Part shown: one piece after another, positions 1 through 6,977 of the stretch | Numbering within the stretch: position 1 is the first letter of the stretch | Layout: every line of letters starts with the position of its first letter | Source of the DNA: Christensenella sp. UBA6406 | GTDB taxonomy: Bacteria > Bacillota > Clostridia > Christensenellales > UBA1242 | DNA length: 23,280 nucleotides | Reading direction: 5' to 3' | Assembly (NCBI GenBank): GCA_002438625.1 | Contig: DJPS01000057.1 | Coordinates: forward strand, 18,170-41,449 | The notes under the pieces: model-generated | Database searches by the model: none | Seen by the model: only the letters and a program-made list of their open reading frames with translations | What the model was told of the DNA's origin: nothing | Made by a program: the position numbers and the translations under genes

Positions 1-145
1 AAATAGATGTTAAGGTTAAAAATTTAATTTTAATGTCTTTTTTTGAAACTTTTGCATAAATTAATAGTGTGTGGAGTGTTGAAAAAGTAAAAATAAAAAA
101 TGATAAAACTAACGAAGAAAAATTTTAAAAGGAATTTATGTAAAA

Positions 146-574
146 ATGATTGAAACTTCTTTTTGCGATTTACGGTCAAAAAATGTTGTCAATGTTCTTG
201 ATGGCAAAAATTTGGGGCATATTTGCGATATAGTGCTTGAGATTTGCAGTGGCAGAATCTTAGGCTTTATTGTGCCACTTTCAAAAGGGTTTGTGAGCAT
301 TTTTAAGGGTAGTGAAGACTTGTTTATTCCATATCAAAATGTGTGTAAAATAGGGCAAGATGTAATTTTGGTTGAATTGAATTTAACAGAATATAGAAAT
401 TTCAAAACATCAACTTTTAGCGAAGTTTCAACTCTTCAATATGGTCCATACAATGGTGGCAATGCAAATGAAAAGCAAAATATAAATATCCAAAGCAATC
501 AATCAAATCAAACTTTTAAAAATAGGCAAAATAATATAAATGTGCTAAATAAGGAACAAAATCAAAATAATTAA
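146..574 (+). CDS. PRC-barrel protein, YlmC/YmxH sporulation family, with Asn/Gln-rich tail
   Basis: 142 residues. Residues 1-80 follow the YlmC/YmxH pattern: an N-terminal DLRSKNVVNVLDGKNLGHI strand pair, then a hydrophobic beta segment (GRILGFIVPLSKG) and IPYQNVCKIGQDVILVEL. In Firmicutes this small PRC-barrel family is usually 80-90 residues and is linked to sporulation; its biochemical role is poorly defined. Here about 45 extra residues follow position 97 and are dominated by Asn and Gln (NINIQSNQSNQ, NKEQNQNN), probably disordered. An AAAAGGA ribosome site lies about 12 bases before the ATG. The gene converges on the next one and shares a bidirectional terminator with it. Family call is fairly confident; a sporulation role here is inferred from the family only. 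Confidence 0.75.
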   Translation: MIETSFCDLRSKNVVNVLDGKNLGHICDIVLEICSGRILGFIVPLSKGFVSIFKGSEDLFIPYQNVCKIGQDVILVELNLTEYRNFKTSTFSEVSTLQYGPYNGGNANEKQNINIQSNQSNQTFKNRQNNINVLNKEQNQNN

Positions 575-662
575 AAAACATTAATTAATGTCCAACAATT
601 TTGAAATTAGTGAAAAAGGAAAATTAACTTAATGCATTTGAAACTAGTGCAAAAATACACTT

Positions 663-694
663 AAAAAGCAAACCAGTTAAATGGGTTGCTTTTT
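663..694. terminator. Bidirectional intrinsic terminator
   Basis: AAAAAGCAAACC (663-674) pairs with GGGTTGCTTTTT (683-694) across an 8-base loop, with one A-G mismatch. A T-run on each strand ends the hairpin, so it can stop the rightward PRC-barrel gene and the leftward membrane gene. It overlaps the last codons of the leftward gene (stop at 677-679). Confidence 0.75.
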
Positions 695-1663
695 ATTATA
701 GATTAAACCATGAATATCAAATATTCTTAAAATATTGTTTGATTTTCTTATCTTATTAATATCTGTTTTCTTTTTGCTTAAAAATTTGAAATAAGGGGTG
801 GTGCTTAATCGTTTGAATTTATATTCAACAATGTAATACATATCATTATTAATCTCGCTTAGAAAATCAAATAGATATTGTTCTTCCACAGAATAATAAT
901 ACTTTTCATTGATATACATAGTTTGTTTTACAAAATTATATTTAATTATAAAATTTTTATGATATTCGATATCGAGCACAAGTTTAGAATAATTAGCTTT
1001 ATCTCCAAACAATATTAAAATAGCATCTACCGTTTCTTTTACATCTTCAAAGAGTAGTCTTTCATATGCTTCTTTTCGCATTTTTTTACTTTTAAAAAAT
1101 GTATTTAAATTATTTTCACATTCACTCATTATATTTTCTAAATAATCAACAGAAATTTTATAATACTTGATTATAGAGTATAAAACATTATCTAATTTAA
1201 GAGAAAAAATTCGTTCTTCATTTTCAAAGTTTATAAAAATTTTATAAATTTCTCCAGTAAGCCCACATTGGTAAGAAGCATAAATTTTTAATTTATCATA
1301 AGAATATTCACTATCATCTAGCAAGTTTTTAATTCTATTATTTTTTAATTCAATTTTTATTCCGTCAACATTGAAAATAAAATCTTCATTTTTTAAATTA
1401 AAATTAACTAATTTTTCCATATTTTCAATATTAAATTTATTTTTGAAAAATTTAATTTCAGCCTTTCTAACAAAAGGAAATGCGATACATACAACAATAA
1501 GCAAAGAAACAACTATTGATAAATAAATTATAAAGTAAACTAAAAAGAACCCCTCTAAGCTATCACAAAACCCCATTGGAATTGCTCCTAAAATGACAAA
1601 TCCCATCATGGCTAACGCTAAAATATCGTATTTTCTTTTTATTGGCGAGATAATATCGTTCAT
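677..1663 (-). CDS. Unknown membrane-anchored protein
   Basis: 328 residues; I do not recognise the family. Two hydrophobic segments lie near the N terminus, about residues 13-33 (ILALAMMGFVILGAIPMGF) and 38-66 (FFLVYFIIYLSIVV, LLIVVCIAF). About 260 soluble residues rich in Lys, Asn, Ile and Tyr follow, with no motif I can name. The layout is a membrane hairpin followed by a cytoplasmic domain. An AAGGAG ribosome site sits six bases before the ATG. Upstream, on the minus strand, TGT-TATACT forms an extended -10 at 1694-1686. The gene is single, leftward, and divergent from the lipoprotein gene. Confidence 0.6.
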   Translation of the reverse strand: MNDIISPIKRKYDILALAMMGFVILGAIPMGFCDSLEGFFLVYFIIYLSIVVSLLIVVCIAFPFVRKAEIKFFKNKFNIENMEKLVNFNLKNEDFIFNVDGIKIELKNNRIKNLLDDSEYSYDKLKIYASYQCGLTGEIYKIFINFENEERIFSLKLDNVLYSIIKYYKISVDYLENIMSECENNLNTFFKSKKMRKEAYERLLFEDVKETVDAILILFGDKANYSKLVLDIEYHKNFIIKYNFVKQTMYINEKYYYSVEEQYLFDFLSEINNDMYYIVEYKFKRLSTTPYFKFLSKKKTDINKIRKSNNILRIFDIHGLIYNKKQPI

Positions 1664-1751
1664 ATATAACTCCTTAATATAATTAAGTATAACATATATT
1701 TCCTAAATTTGTATCAGGTTTTGATAAAAAAACATAAAATGGCATTTAGGC

Positions 1752-1796
1752 TGAAAAGAACCCCAAAAGTTGGACAACTTTAGGAGGTTCACTTCA
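1752..1796. repeat. Hairpin relic resembling an IS3-family terminus
   Basis: An imperfect palindrome (core 1758-1790): GAACC/GGTTC outer arms, CC/GG, then AAAGTT/AACTTT around a GGAC loop. That is 13 pairs with one bulged A and one A-A mismatch. Each arm reads like an IS3-type terminal repeat (CCCCAAAAGTTGGAC; on the other strand CCTAAAGTTGTCC). No transposase reading frame is nearby, so this would be an abandoned end or excision scar. IS3 attribution is from remembered end sequences, not a search. Confidence 0.4.
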
Positions 1797-1866
1797 TTTT
1801 TGTATCTAATTCTCTTAATTATTAAACTTGTTTCATAAGTCGGTGATTAAAATAATTTTTTTGCAG

Positions 1867-1895
1867 TTGACAAAACTTTTAAAATTTGCTAAAAT
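1867..1895 (+). promoter_or_regulatory. Sigma-A-type promoter for the lipoprotein gene
   Basis: TTGACA (1867-1872), 17-base spacer, TAAAAT (1890-1895). Near-consensus; places the start of transcription about 50 bases before the lipoprotein ATG. Confidence 0.75.
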
Positions 1896-1954
1896 CAAAT
1901 TAAAGTTAATGCTGAGTTAAGTTTAAAATACGATTAAAGGAAGAATTGAAATAG

Positions 1955-3175
1955 ATGAAAAAATCATTATATGTTTTTGCGTTAATATTGTGCTTAGGTT
2001 TTATTTTTACAGGGTGTTCACCTTTTGAAAGCGAGGGACAAGTTATAATTGATGCAAGCGAAGTAAAAACTAACCTTGATTATAATGAAGATTTAGATTT
2101 AAGCAATTTAATTGTAAAGGCGAAGAAAGGTAACAGTGAAGTTACTCTTACAACTGGGACAAGCGAAACATCTAAACGAATTTATAAAATTGATATGGGT
2201 GGATTTGACAAAACAAAAAGCGGTAAATATACCATTACAATTTCATATCAAGATTATAAAAGTGCCACTTTTGTTGTTAAGGTAAATAAGCAAATTGTTG
2301 GTTATGAAATAGTTGGTTCTTTTAGAACGGCTTACATTTGCAATGATAAATTTGATTTAAGTGGTGTAAAACTTAAAGTTATTTATGCAGATAATTCAAG
2401 TGAAGAAAAGCCTATTGATAAAAATGAAATCAGTGTAGAAATTTATTCATTTGCAACTTCTGGTCAAAAAGAAATTGTTGCAATGTATAAGGGCGTTGCG
2501 TATACATTAAATGCAACAGTTTATGATTATAAAGTTAAAAATATTACAATAGTTGTTCCTAGAAAAGATAAATATTTGTTGGGTGAGGAAATTTCACTTG
2601 ATGGCGGCATTGTTAATATTGAATATGATAATTTGCCAGATGATATGGATGGTATTTTGCCTTCTAGCGTGCCATTTGATAATGCATCAGTCAATATTAG
2701 TGGTTTTGATACAACTTCAATAGGTGAAAAGTATGTGGAAGTTGAGTATTTTGGGAAAACTGCTAAGTACCAAATAAATGTTGAAACTCCAAGAATAACA
2801 AAAGTTGAACTGGTTGCTCCAAATAAAGTAGAATATAAAATAAATGAAGATATGGATTTAACTGGTGGGTACCTTAAAGTTACTTATGCACAAGAAGTTG
2901 ATGAAAGTATTTTGCCAAAAAGATTTGAATTGACAGATAGCAATGTGGAAATTTCTAATTTCAACACATCAGCACAAGGGAACTGTGATGTGGTAGTAAA
3001 GTATAAAGGATTTGCAAATAAATTTACAATAAAGGTTATTCCGCCTAAAATGACAGGATTTACAGTTGGTGGAATAGAAAAGACAACTTATAACTTAAAC
3101 GAAACTTTAGATTTAACTGGCGGTTTTATTGAAACTATAAAGACTTATGGTGAAGGTGATAGGATAAACGCTTGA
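1955..3175 (+). CDS. Secreted lipoprotein with Ig-like (Big_3-type) repeats, 3' end frameshifted
   Basis: 406 residues as read. A lipoprotein signal peptide (MKKSLYVFALILCLGFIFTGC) puts the lipobox cysteine at C21, so the protein should be anchored to the outer face of the membrane. The rest is a string of about 80-residue beta-rich repeats starting near residues 30, 117, 197, 283 and 368. They share a Y-x-x-x-E/D-x-x-D-L-S/T-G opening (YKINEDMDLTGG, YNLNETLDLTGG) and a closing VxYKGxxxxFxIxV strand, as in bacterial Ig-like Big_3 domains. The fifth repeat breaks at a TGA (3173-3175), and its missing half continues in another frame downstream. The role is probably surface display or adhesion; no ligand can be named. 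An AAAGGAAG ribosome site precedes the ATG. Confidence 0.75.
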   Translation: MKKSLYVFALILCLGFIFTGCSPFESEGQVIIDASEVKTNLDYNEDLDLSNLIVKAKKGNSEVTLTTGTSETSKRIYKIDMGGFDKTKSGKYTITISYQDYKSATFVVKVNKQIVGYEIVGSFRTAYICNDKFDLSGVKLKVIYADNSSEEKPIDKNEISVEIYSFATSGQKEIVAMYKGVAYTLNATVYDYKVKNITIVVPRKDKYLLGEEISLDGGIVNIEYDNLPDDMDGILPSSVPFDNASVNISGFDTTSIGEKYVEVEYFGKTAKYQINVETPRITKVELVAPNKVEYKINEDMDLTGGYLKVTYAQEVDESILPKRFELTDSNVEISNFNTSAQGNCDVVVKYKGFANKFTIKVIPPKMTGFTVGGIEKTTYNLNETLDLTGGFIETIKTYGEGDRINA

Positions 3176-3308
3176 AGGTGATTATAGTGCAAAAGGCATT
3201 ATAATTTCAGGTTTTGATACAACAACTGTGGGAGATAAGACTATAAAAGTTACTTACAATGGATTTGATTATACTTTTATAATAACTGTTGTTGCTACGA
3301 TAGAGTAA
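3168..3308 (+). pseudogene. Out-of-frame C-terminal half of the fifth Ig-like repeat
   Basis: After the lipoprotein stop, the frame shifted by one base reads LEGDYSAKGIIISGFDTTTV, then a GDKTIKVTYNGFDYTFIITV strand, ending in TAA at 3306-3308. This matches the second half of the preceding repeats (ISGFDTTSIGEKYVEVEYFG) closely. The original protein was therefore about 45 residues longer. Reading TGA as a sense codon does not rescue it: a second TGA follows two codons later. A one-base indel near 3160-3174, a sequencing error, or less likely a programmed shift would explain it. Confidence 0.8.
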
Positions 3309-3330
3309 AGAGATTAAAGAAAGCATAATA

Positions 3331-3367
3331 AAAAAATCTTTGCAATTTGTATGTTGCAAAGTTTTTT
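3331..3367. terminator. Bidirectional intrinsic terminator
   Basis: Perfect 8-bp stem CTTTGCAA (3338-3345) / TTGCAAAG (3354-3361) with TTTTTT after it on the plus strand and an A-run (3331-3336) before it. It can end both the lipoprotein transcript and the leftward recombinase transcript. Confidence 0.85.
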
Positions 3368-3382
3368 GTTGGTTTATATGGC

Positions 3383-3979
3383 TTATGCTTTGGTTAAATT
3401 TTTAAGATATTTATAAAATGTTGATTTGGTCATTTTTAGTGCATTTAATGCATTTTCAAGAGAAATCACTTTATTCAAATAATTTAATGCAACTTTATTA
3501 AAATTTTTAGGTAAACTTAATTTGGGCCTACCTAAATGCTTGCCTTGTTCTTTTGCAATTTTTATGCCTTCCGCTTGTCTTTTTCTTATGTTATCTCGCT
3601 CATTTTCTGCCACAAAAGACAAAATTTGCAAAACAATGTCGCTTATAAACTTTCCAACTAAATTTCGCCCTTCATTTCGTGTGTCTAATAATGGCATATC
3701 TATAACAACAATGTCTGCTTCTTTATGGTTAATAATGTCTTTCCATTCTTCTATAATCATATCATAGTTTCGCCCTAATCTATCTATGCTCTTTATAATT
3801 AAAATATCGCCTTTTTGTAATGCGTTTTTTAATCTTTGATAGTTTTCTCTATTAAAATCTTTTCCGCTTTGCTTATCTATGAAAATGCTATTTATGTTTA
3901 ATCCCATTTTAAACATTTCATCCATTTGTCTATCAATATTTTGTTCTTTTGAACTTACTCTAACATATCCGTATTTCAC
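3383..3979 (-). CDS. Small serine recombinase (resolvase/invertase family)
   Basis: 198 residues. The catalytic domain begins YGYVRVSSKEQNIDRQ, with Arg7 and nucleophile Ser9 in the R-x-S position of the family. IDRLGRNY supplies the Arg67/Arg70 pair equivalent to the conserved DRLGR motif. A long helix follows, then GRPKL and a helix-turn-helix DNA-binding tail (about 150-195: ENALNALKMTKSTFYKYL). Length and layout match Hin/Tn3-type enzymes that invert or resolve DNA between short inverted-repeat sites. It starts at GTG with AAGGAG seven bases upstream. Two palindromic sites lie just upstream (4111-4134 and 4277-4300), the expected place for its targets. No transposase or other mobile-element gene accompanies it, which favours a dedicated local switch over a transposon remnant. 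Confidence 0.9.
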   Translation of the reverse strand: MKYGYVRVSSKEQNIDRQMDEMFKMGLNINSIFIDKQSGKDFNRENYQRLKNALQKGDILIIKSIDRLGRNYDMIIEEWKDIINHKEADIVVIDMPLLDTRNEGRNLVGKFISDIVLQILSFVAENERDNIRKRQAEGIKIAKEQGKHLGRPKLSLPKNFNKVALNYLNKVISLENALNALKMTKSTFYKYLKNLTKA

Positions 3980-4074
3980 ATTAAATCTCCTTAATTAGTC
4001 TAATTTTTGTGGTAAATGCGTTGTTTTGTTCTTTTAACTTTATTTTTTCATCTGCATAATTATTTACAATTATG

Positions 4075-4108
4075 AAAAATGCCACACTTTTTGCCGTGGC
4101 ACTTTTTT
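4075..4108. terminator. Bidirectional terminator bordering the putative invertible segment
   Basis: TGCCAC (4080-4085) pairs with GTGGCA (4096-4101). AAAAA precedes and TTTTTT (4103-4108) follows, so both strands end in a T-run. No gene reads into it from the left. It ends three bases before the left palindromic site, where it would stop transcription leaving the segment leftward or entering it. Confidence 0.65.
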
Positions 4109-4110
4109 AG

Positions 4111-4134
4111 TCTATAAAGGTACACCTTTGTAGA
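4111..4134 (+). repeat. Left putative recombination site
   Basis: TCTATAAAGGT - AC - ACCTTTGTAGA: 11-bp arms with a single mismatch around a 2-base centre. That is the architecture of small serine recombinase crossover sites (two inverted half-sites, asymmetric central dinucleotide). The centre reads AC on the plus strand. Confidence 0.6.
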
Positions 4135-4276
4135 AAGATGTAACAAAAGTTTAAAATTTTATTTAATGAAAAAAATTTTTGACAATATTTAAAATTTATA
4201 AGAAATAAAGTTGATTTTTATACTACTATGTTATAAAATGTTCAGTGACAATTAAGACTAAATTGTAAATTAATAG
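4135..4276. other. Putative 142-bp invertible promoter segment
   Basis: This stretch lies between two 24-bp palindromes that match each other at 20 of 24 positions when one is reverse-complemented. It is very AT-rich, has no gene, and contains a rightward extended -10 promoter. In the orientation given, the promoter fires toward the HsdM-like gene; after inversion it would point at the 4075-4108 terminator and the recombinase. Confidence 0.55.
4211..4237 (+). promoter_or_regulatory. Promoter inside the putative invertible segment
   Basis: TTGATT (4211-4216), 15-base spacer, TATAAA (4232-4237) preceded by TGT, an extended -10. Predicted start near 4244, so the transcript would carry the right-hand palindrome in its leader. 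The spacing is short, hence moderate confidence. A perfect TTGACA at 4179-4184 lacks a well-spaced -10. Confidence 0.5.
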
Positions 4277-4300
4277 TTTATAAAGGTGTACTTTTTTAGA
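4277..4300 (-). repeat. Right putative recombination site, inverted relative to the left
   Basis: On the plus strand the centre is AAAGGT-GT-ACTTTT. Read on the minus strand the 24 bases match the left site at 20 of 24 positions, with the same AC centre and ACCTTT half-site. Matching in the direct orientation would leave the central dinucleotide mismatched, so the pair is inverted. Confidence 0.55.
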
Positions 4301-4346
4301 CAAGATTGTGTAAATAATTAAAAATTAAAGGGGATAGTGAATAAGT

Positions 4347-5150
4347 ATGGATAAAAATAGCATTTTAAATGTTTCTACTGATTTAAAAGCATTAGTTTTG
4401 GCAATATGTTCAAATAATGCTAAAGAAATAAATATAGGTAATTTAGAAAATATTAGTTTAAACAATGTGGAACAAATGAAATCGTTAAAAAGTTTTGTTG
4501 ATAGTGTAAAGGCGAAAAATGCGGATAGGTTAGATACAAATTTTAATGAAACGCAAAATTTTAAGTTTATAAGTTTACAAAGCGTGGATAATTTGTTTAT
4601 GGGTGAAATAGATAGCGAGATATCTAATTTAAGAAAGAGTATCTTAGAAAGCGATTTAATTGAAGCAATTATAGCGTTGCCAAATCAAATGTTTTCAAAT
4701 GATAAAGGGTTTTATTGTCTTTTTGTGTTAAGTGTGAATAAGGATGTGGAGAAAAGAGGTAAAATTCAAATTATAGATGCTTCTTGTTGTTATAAAGAAA
4801 CGGAAAAAGCTGGAGAAAAATGCAAAGAAATAAGCAACAATCAAATTAACGAGATTGTTAAGGTTTTAAATGAATATAAAACTCAAAAATATGATTTTAA
4901 TGATTTTATTTTGCGTAGCAAAGTTTGCAATTTGGATAATTTTTGTATTTATGAAATTGAAATGTTTAAAGGTGATAAGTGCGATGAAAGAACTGATGAA
5001 AATTATGAAAAGTTACTAATAAAAACAACTTTGCCAGTGCAAGAATATTTTGATAAGTTTTTAAAAGATGATTATGCTGGTTTTATTATTGATGAAGAGA
5101 AGACAAAAATTGGTTATGAAATAATGATATTCGATGAATTTACAGACTAA
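4347..5150 (+). CDS. Solo protein resembling the C-terminal part of type I restriction HsdM; no methylase motifs
   Basis: 267 residues. Residues 95-208 follow the C-terminal region of type I HsdM / N-6 DNA methylase proteins: RKSILESDLIEAIIALPNQM (HsdM typically RKxLIExDLIEAIIALPxxLF), KIQIIDAS, EKCKEISNNQINEIVKVLNE, and SKVCNLDNFCIYEIEM (HsdM-like SKIFDNEDFGYRKITV). The SAM-binding FxGxG and catalytic (N/D)PP(F/Y) motifs are absent; residues 1-94 match nothing I know. It should therefore not methylate DNA. It could bind a type I complex as a decoy or modulator, or have been repurposed. No hsdR, hsdS or full hsdM is in the window. AAAGGGGA lies about 12 bases before the ATG. Its only likely promoter is in the putative invertible segment. 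Confidence 0.6.
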   Translation: MDKNSILNVSTDLKALVLAICSNNAKEINIGNLENISLNNVEQMKSLKSFVDSVKAKNADRLDTNFNETQNFKFISLQSVDNLFMGEIDSEISNLRKSILESDLIEAIIALPNQMFSNDKGFYCLFVLSVNKDVEKRGKIQIIDASCCYKETEKAGEKCKEISNNQINEIVKVLNEYKTQKYDFNDFILRSKVCNLDNFCIYEIEMFKGDKCDERTDENYEKLLIKTTLPVQEYFDKFLKDDYAGFIIDEEKTKIGYEIMIFDEFTD

Positions 5151-5184
5151 ATTATAAAATTAAATTGTTTTTCAAAATAATTTA

Positions 5185-5213
5185 TTGCAAAAAGTTACAA
5201 ACTATGGTATAAT
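5185..5213 (+). promoter_or_regulatory. Promoter for obg-yhbY
   Basis: TTGCAA (5185-5190), 17-base spacer, TATAAT (5208-5213) with TGG immediately upstream (extended -10). It lies between the HsdM-like gene and obg, so obg has its own start independent of the upstream switch. Confidence 0.75.
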
Positions 5214-5262
5214 TTGAAAGTAAAAAAATTGTGCAAATAAATTGAAGAAAGGAGACAAGAAA

Positions 5263-6534
5263 ATGTTTGTAGATTATGCAAAAATTACAATAAAAGCAGG
5301 AAATGGTGGCAATGGCTCTGTGCATTTTTTAAGGGATAAGCATCATATTGCTGGTGGTCCTGATGGTGGCAATGGTGGAGAAGGTGGCTCAGTTTATTTC
5401 ATAGCAGACACAAATCAAACAAATCTTGTCAACTTTTATTATAAAAGGAAATATGTTGCTGAAAATGGTGGCAACGGTGGTGGAACGAATTGCAACGGTA
5501 AAAAAGGTGAAAATCTTATAATAAAAGTCCCTAAGGGTACGGTTATAAAGGATATGGCAACAGGAAATGTTGTTGCGGACATTGTAGACACTGAAAAGCC
5601 TGTTATTGTTTTGCGTGGTGGCAAAGGAGGCAGGGGTAATGCTTTTTTTGCAACTCCTACAAGGCAAACTCCTGCATTTAGTGAAACTGGAGAAGAATGT
5701 AAAGAGTTTAAAGTTGTTCTAGAACTTAAAGTTATTGCAGATGTTGGACTTGTTGGACTTCCTAATGCGGGTAAATCTAGTTTGCTTGCTGGCATTTCAA
5801 ATGCTAATCCAAAAGTTGCAAATTATCATTTTACAACGCTTGAACCAAATTTGGGTGTTGTAAAATATTATGATAGCAGTTTTGTTGTCGCTGATATTCC
5901 TGGCTTGATAGAAGGGGCAAGTCAAGGTGCGGGCTTAGGTTACGACTTTTTAAGGCATATTGAAAGAACAAGAATGCTTGTGCATGTTGTGGATATCTCT
6001 GGATTAGAAGGGAACAATCCGCTAGAATCTTTTGAAATGATAAATAATGAACTTGCATCTTATAGTGAAAAATTGGCACAAAAGCCAATGATTGTAGCAC
6101 TAAATAAAACTGATTTGCTTTTTGATGAAAATATTCATTATTTGAATGAGTTTATTCAAAAATATGGTGATAAATATAAAATTGTTAAAATTAGTGCAGT
6201 TACAACTGATGGGGTAAAAGATTTAATTGATGAAGTTTATAAGATGTTAAAAGATTTACCTAAAGTAACATTATATGATGATGCTAATTATATTTTGGAC
6301 GAAAGGGACACGACTTCTATTAATATTGACATTGATGAATATGGCACTTATGTTATTTCAGGCGGAAAAATTGATGATATGATTAGGGGCATTGTTTTAG
6401 ATGATATGCAAAGTTTTGCATATTTTCAAAAAAGGCTTGAAAGTGATGGCATAATGGATAAACTTAGAGAAGCGGGTGCGAAAGATGGCGATGAAGTTAG
6501 AATAAAAGATATAACATTTACAATGATTGATTAA
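5263..6534 (+). CDS. obg: Obg family GTPase
   Basis: 423 residues from the ATG at 5263. An upstream in-frame TTG (5242) is rejected because it would place the AGAAAGGAG ribosome site inside the coding region. The Gly-rich Obg fold (about 1-157) begins MFVDYAKITIKAGNGGNG. The G domain carries P-loop GLPNAGKS (165-172), DIPG (211-214), NKTD (281-284) and a SAV G5. The C-terminal OCT domain (from about 345) ends in DGDEVRIKDITFTMID. Obg binds pre-50S ribosomes and links GTP/ppGpp levels to ribosome assembly and growth. yhbY follows 38 bases downstream, a common Firmicute pairing of ribosome assembly factors. Confidence 0.97.
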   Translation: MFVDYAKITIKAGNGGNGSVHFLRDKHHIAGGPDGGNGGEGGSVYFIADTNQTNLVNFYYKRKYVAENGGNGGGTNCNGKKGENLIIKVPKGTVIKDMATGNVVADIVDTEKPVIVLRGGKGGRGNAFFATPTRQTPAFSETGEECKEFKVVLELKVIADVGLVGLPNAGKSSLLAGISNANPKVANYHFTTLEPNLGVVKYYDSSFVVADIPGLIEGASQGAGLGYDFLRHIERTRMLVHVVDISGLEGNNPLESFEMINNELASYSEKLAQKPMIVALNKTDLLFDENIHYLNEFIQKYGDKYKIVKISAVTTDGVKDLIDEVYKMLKDLPKVTLYDDANYILDERDTTSINIDIDEYGTYVISGGKIDDMIRGIVLDDMQSFAYFQKRLESDGIMDKLREAGAKDGDEVRIKDITFTMID

Positions 6535-6572
6535 TCTTTTAACGAAAAATATATAAAAGGAAAGAAGAAATT

Positions 6573-6869
6573 ATGATAACAACTAAGCAAAGGGCTAAAT
6601 TGAAATCTATGGCAATGACAATGAATGACTTAGCTCAAATAGGAAAAGAAGGCGTAACAGAGAGAGTTTTGGATAGTCTTAATCAGGTGCTTGAAGCAAG
6701 AGAACTTGTAAAGATAAAAGTGTTAAAAAATTGTGATTATACAGCAAAGGAAATTGCAACAAAATTGCAAGATGCATTAAATTGTGAAATTGTGCTAGTG
6801 GTGGGCTCAAAAGTTATAATTTATAGAGAAAGCGAGCGAAAAGACATTAAGCACATTGAATTACAATAA
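6573..6869 (+). CDS. yhbY: YhbY-family RNA-binding protein (CRM domain)
   Basis: 98 residues, the normal length of the single-domain CRM family. It opens with TTKQRAKLKSMAMTMNDLAQIGKEGVTE, where KQR-LR-A and QIGKxG mark the YhbY fold, and continues with VLEARELVKIKVLKN and IVLVVGSKVIIYRES. These proteins bind rRNA and associate with pre-50S particles. The motif in the usual GxxG loop is GKEG. Ribosome site AAAGGAAAG precedes the ATG. It is probably co-transcribed with obg and is followed by a strong terminator. Confidence 0.93.
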   Translation: MITTKQRAKLKSMAMTMNDLAQIGKEGVTERVLDSLNQVLEARELVKIKVLKNCDYTAKEIATKLQDALNCEIVLVVGSKVIIYRESERKDIKHIELQ

Positions 6870-6892
6870 TTTCAATTTAGAATTTATTCAAG

Positions 6893-6947
6893 AAAAAAAT
6901 ATATTGATATTTCTATTTAAAATAGATTTAAATCAATATATTTTTTT
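6893..6947. terminator. Long bidirectional terminator between yhbY and nrdR
   Basis: Perfect 16-bp stem: seven A then TATATTGAT (6893-6908) against ATCAATATA then seven T (6932-6947). The loop holds a second hairpin, TCTATTT-A-AAATAGA. T-runs end both strands, serving both convergent genes. Confidence 0.85.
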
Positions 6948-6977
6948 GTTTTTTATCAATTAAAAGTTTTGTAATGC

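Noticed and set aside
3173..3181. Recoding of TGA as a sense codon to extend the lipoprotein
   Set aside because: A second TGA follows two codons later and the repeat continues in a different frame, so a frameshift explains it and TGA recoding does not.
4179..4202. Promoter using the perfect TTGACA at 4179
   Set aside because: The only good -10 match (TATAAG) is 12 bases away, too close; the 17-base position reads GAAATA.
5242..5262. Upstream TTG start for obg
   Set aside because: It would bury the AGAAAGGAG ribosome site in the coding region and add residues not seen in Obg, which normally starts MFVD.
5389..6100. Minus-strand open frames inside obg
   Set aside because: Shadows of the Obg Gly-rich and G-domain codons; no ribosome sites or family features.
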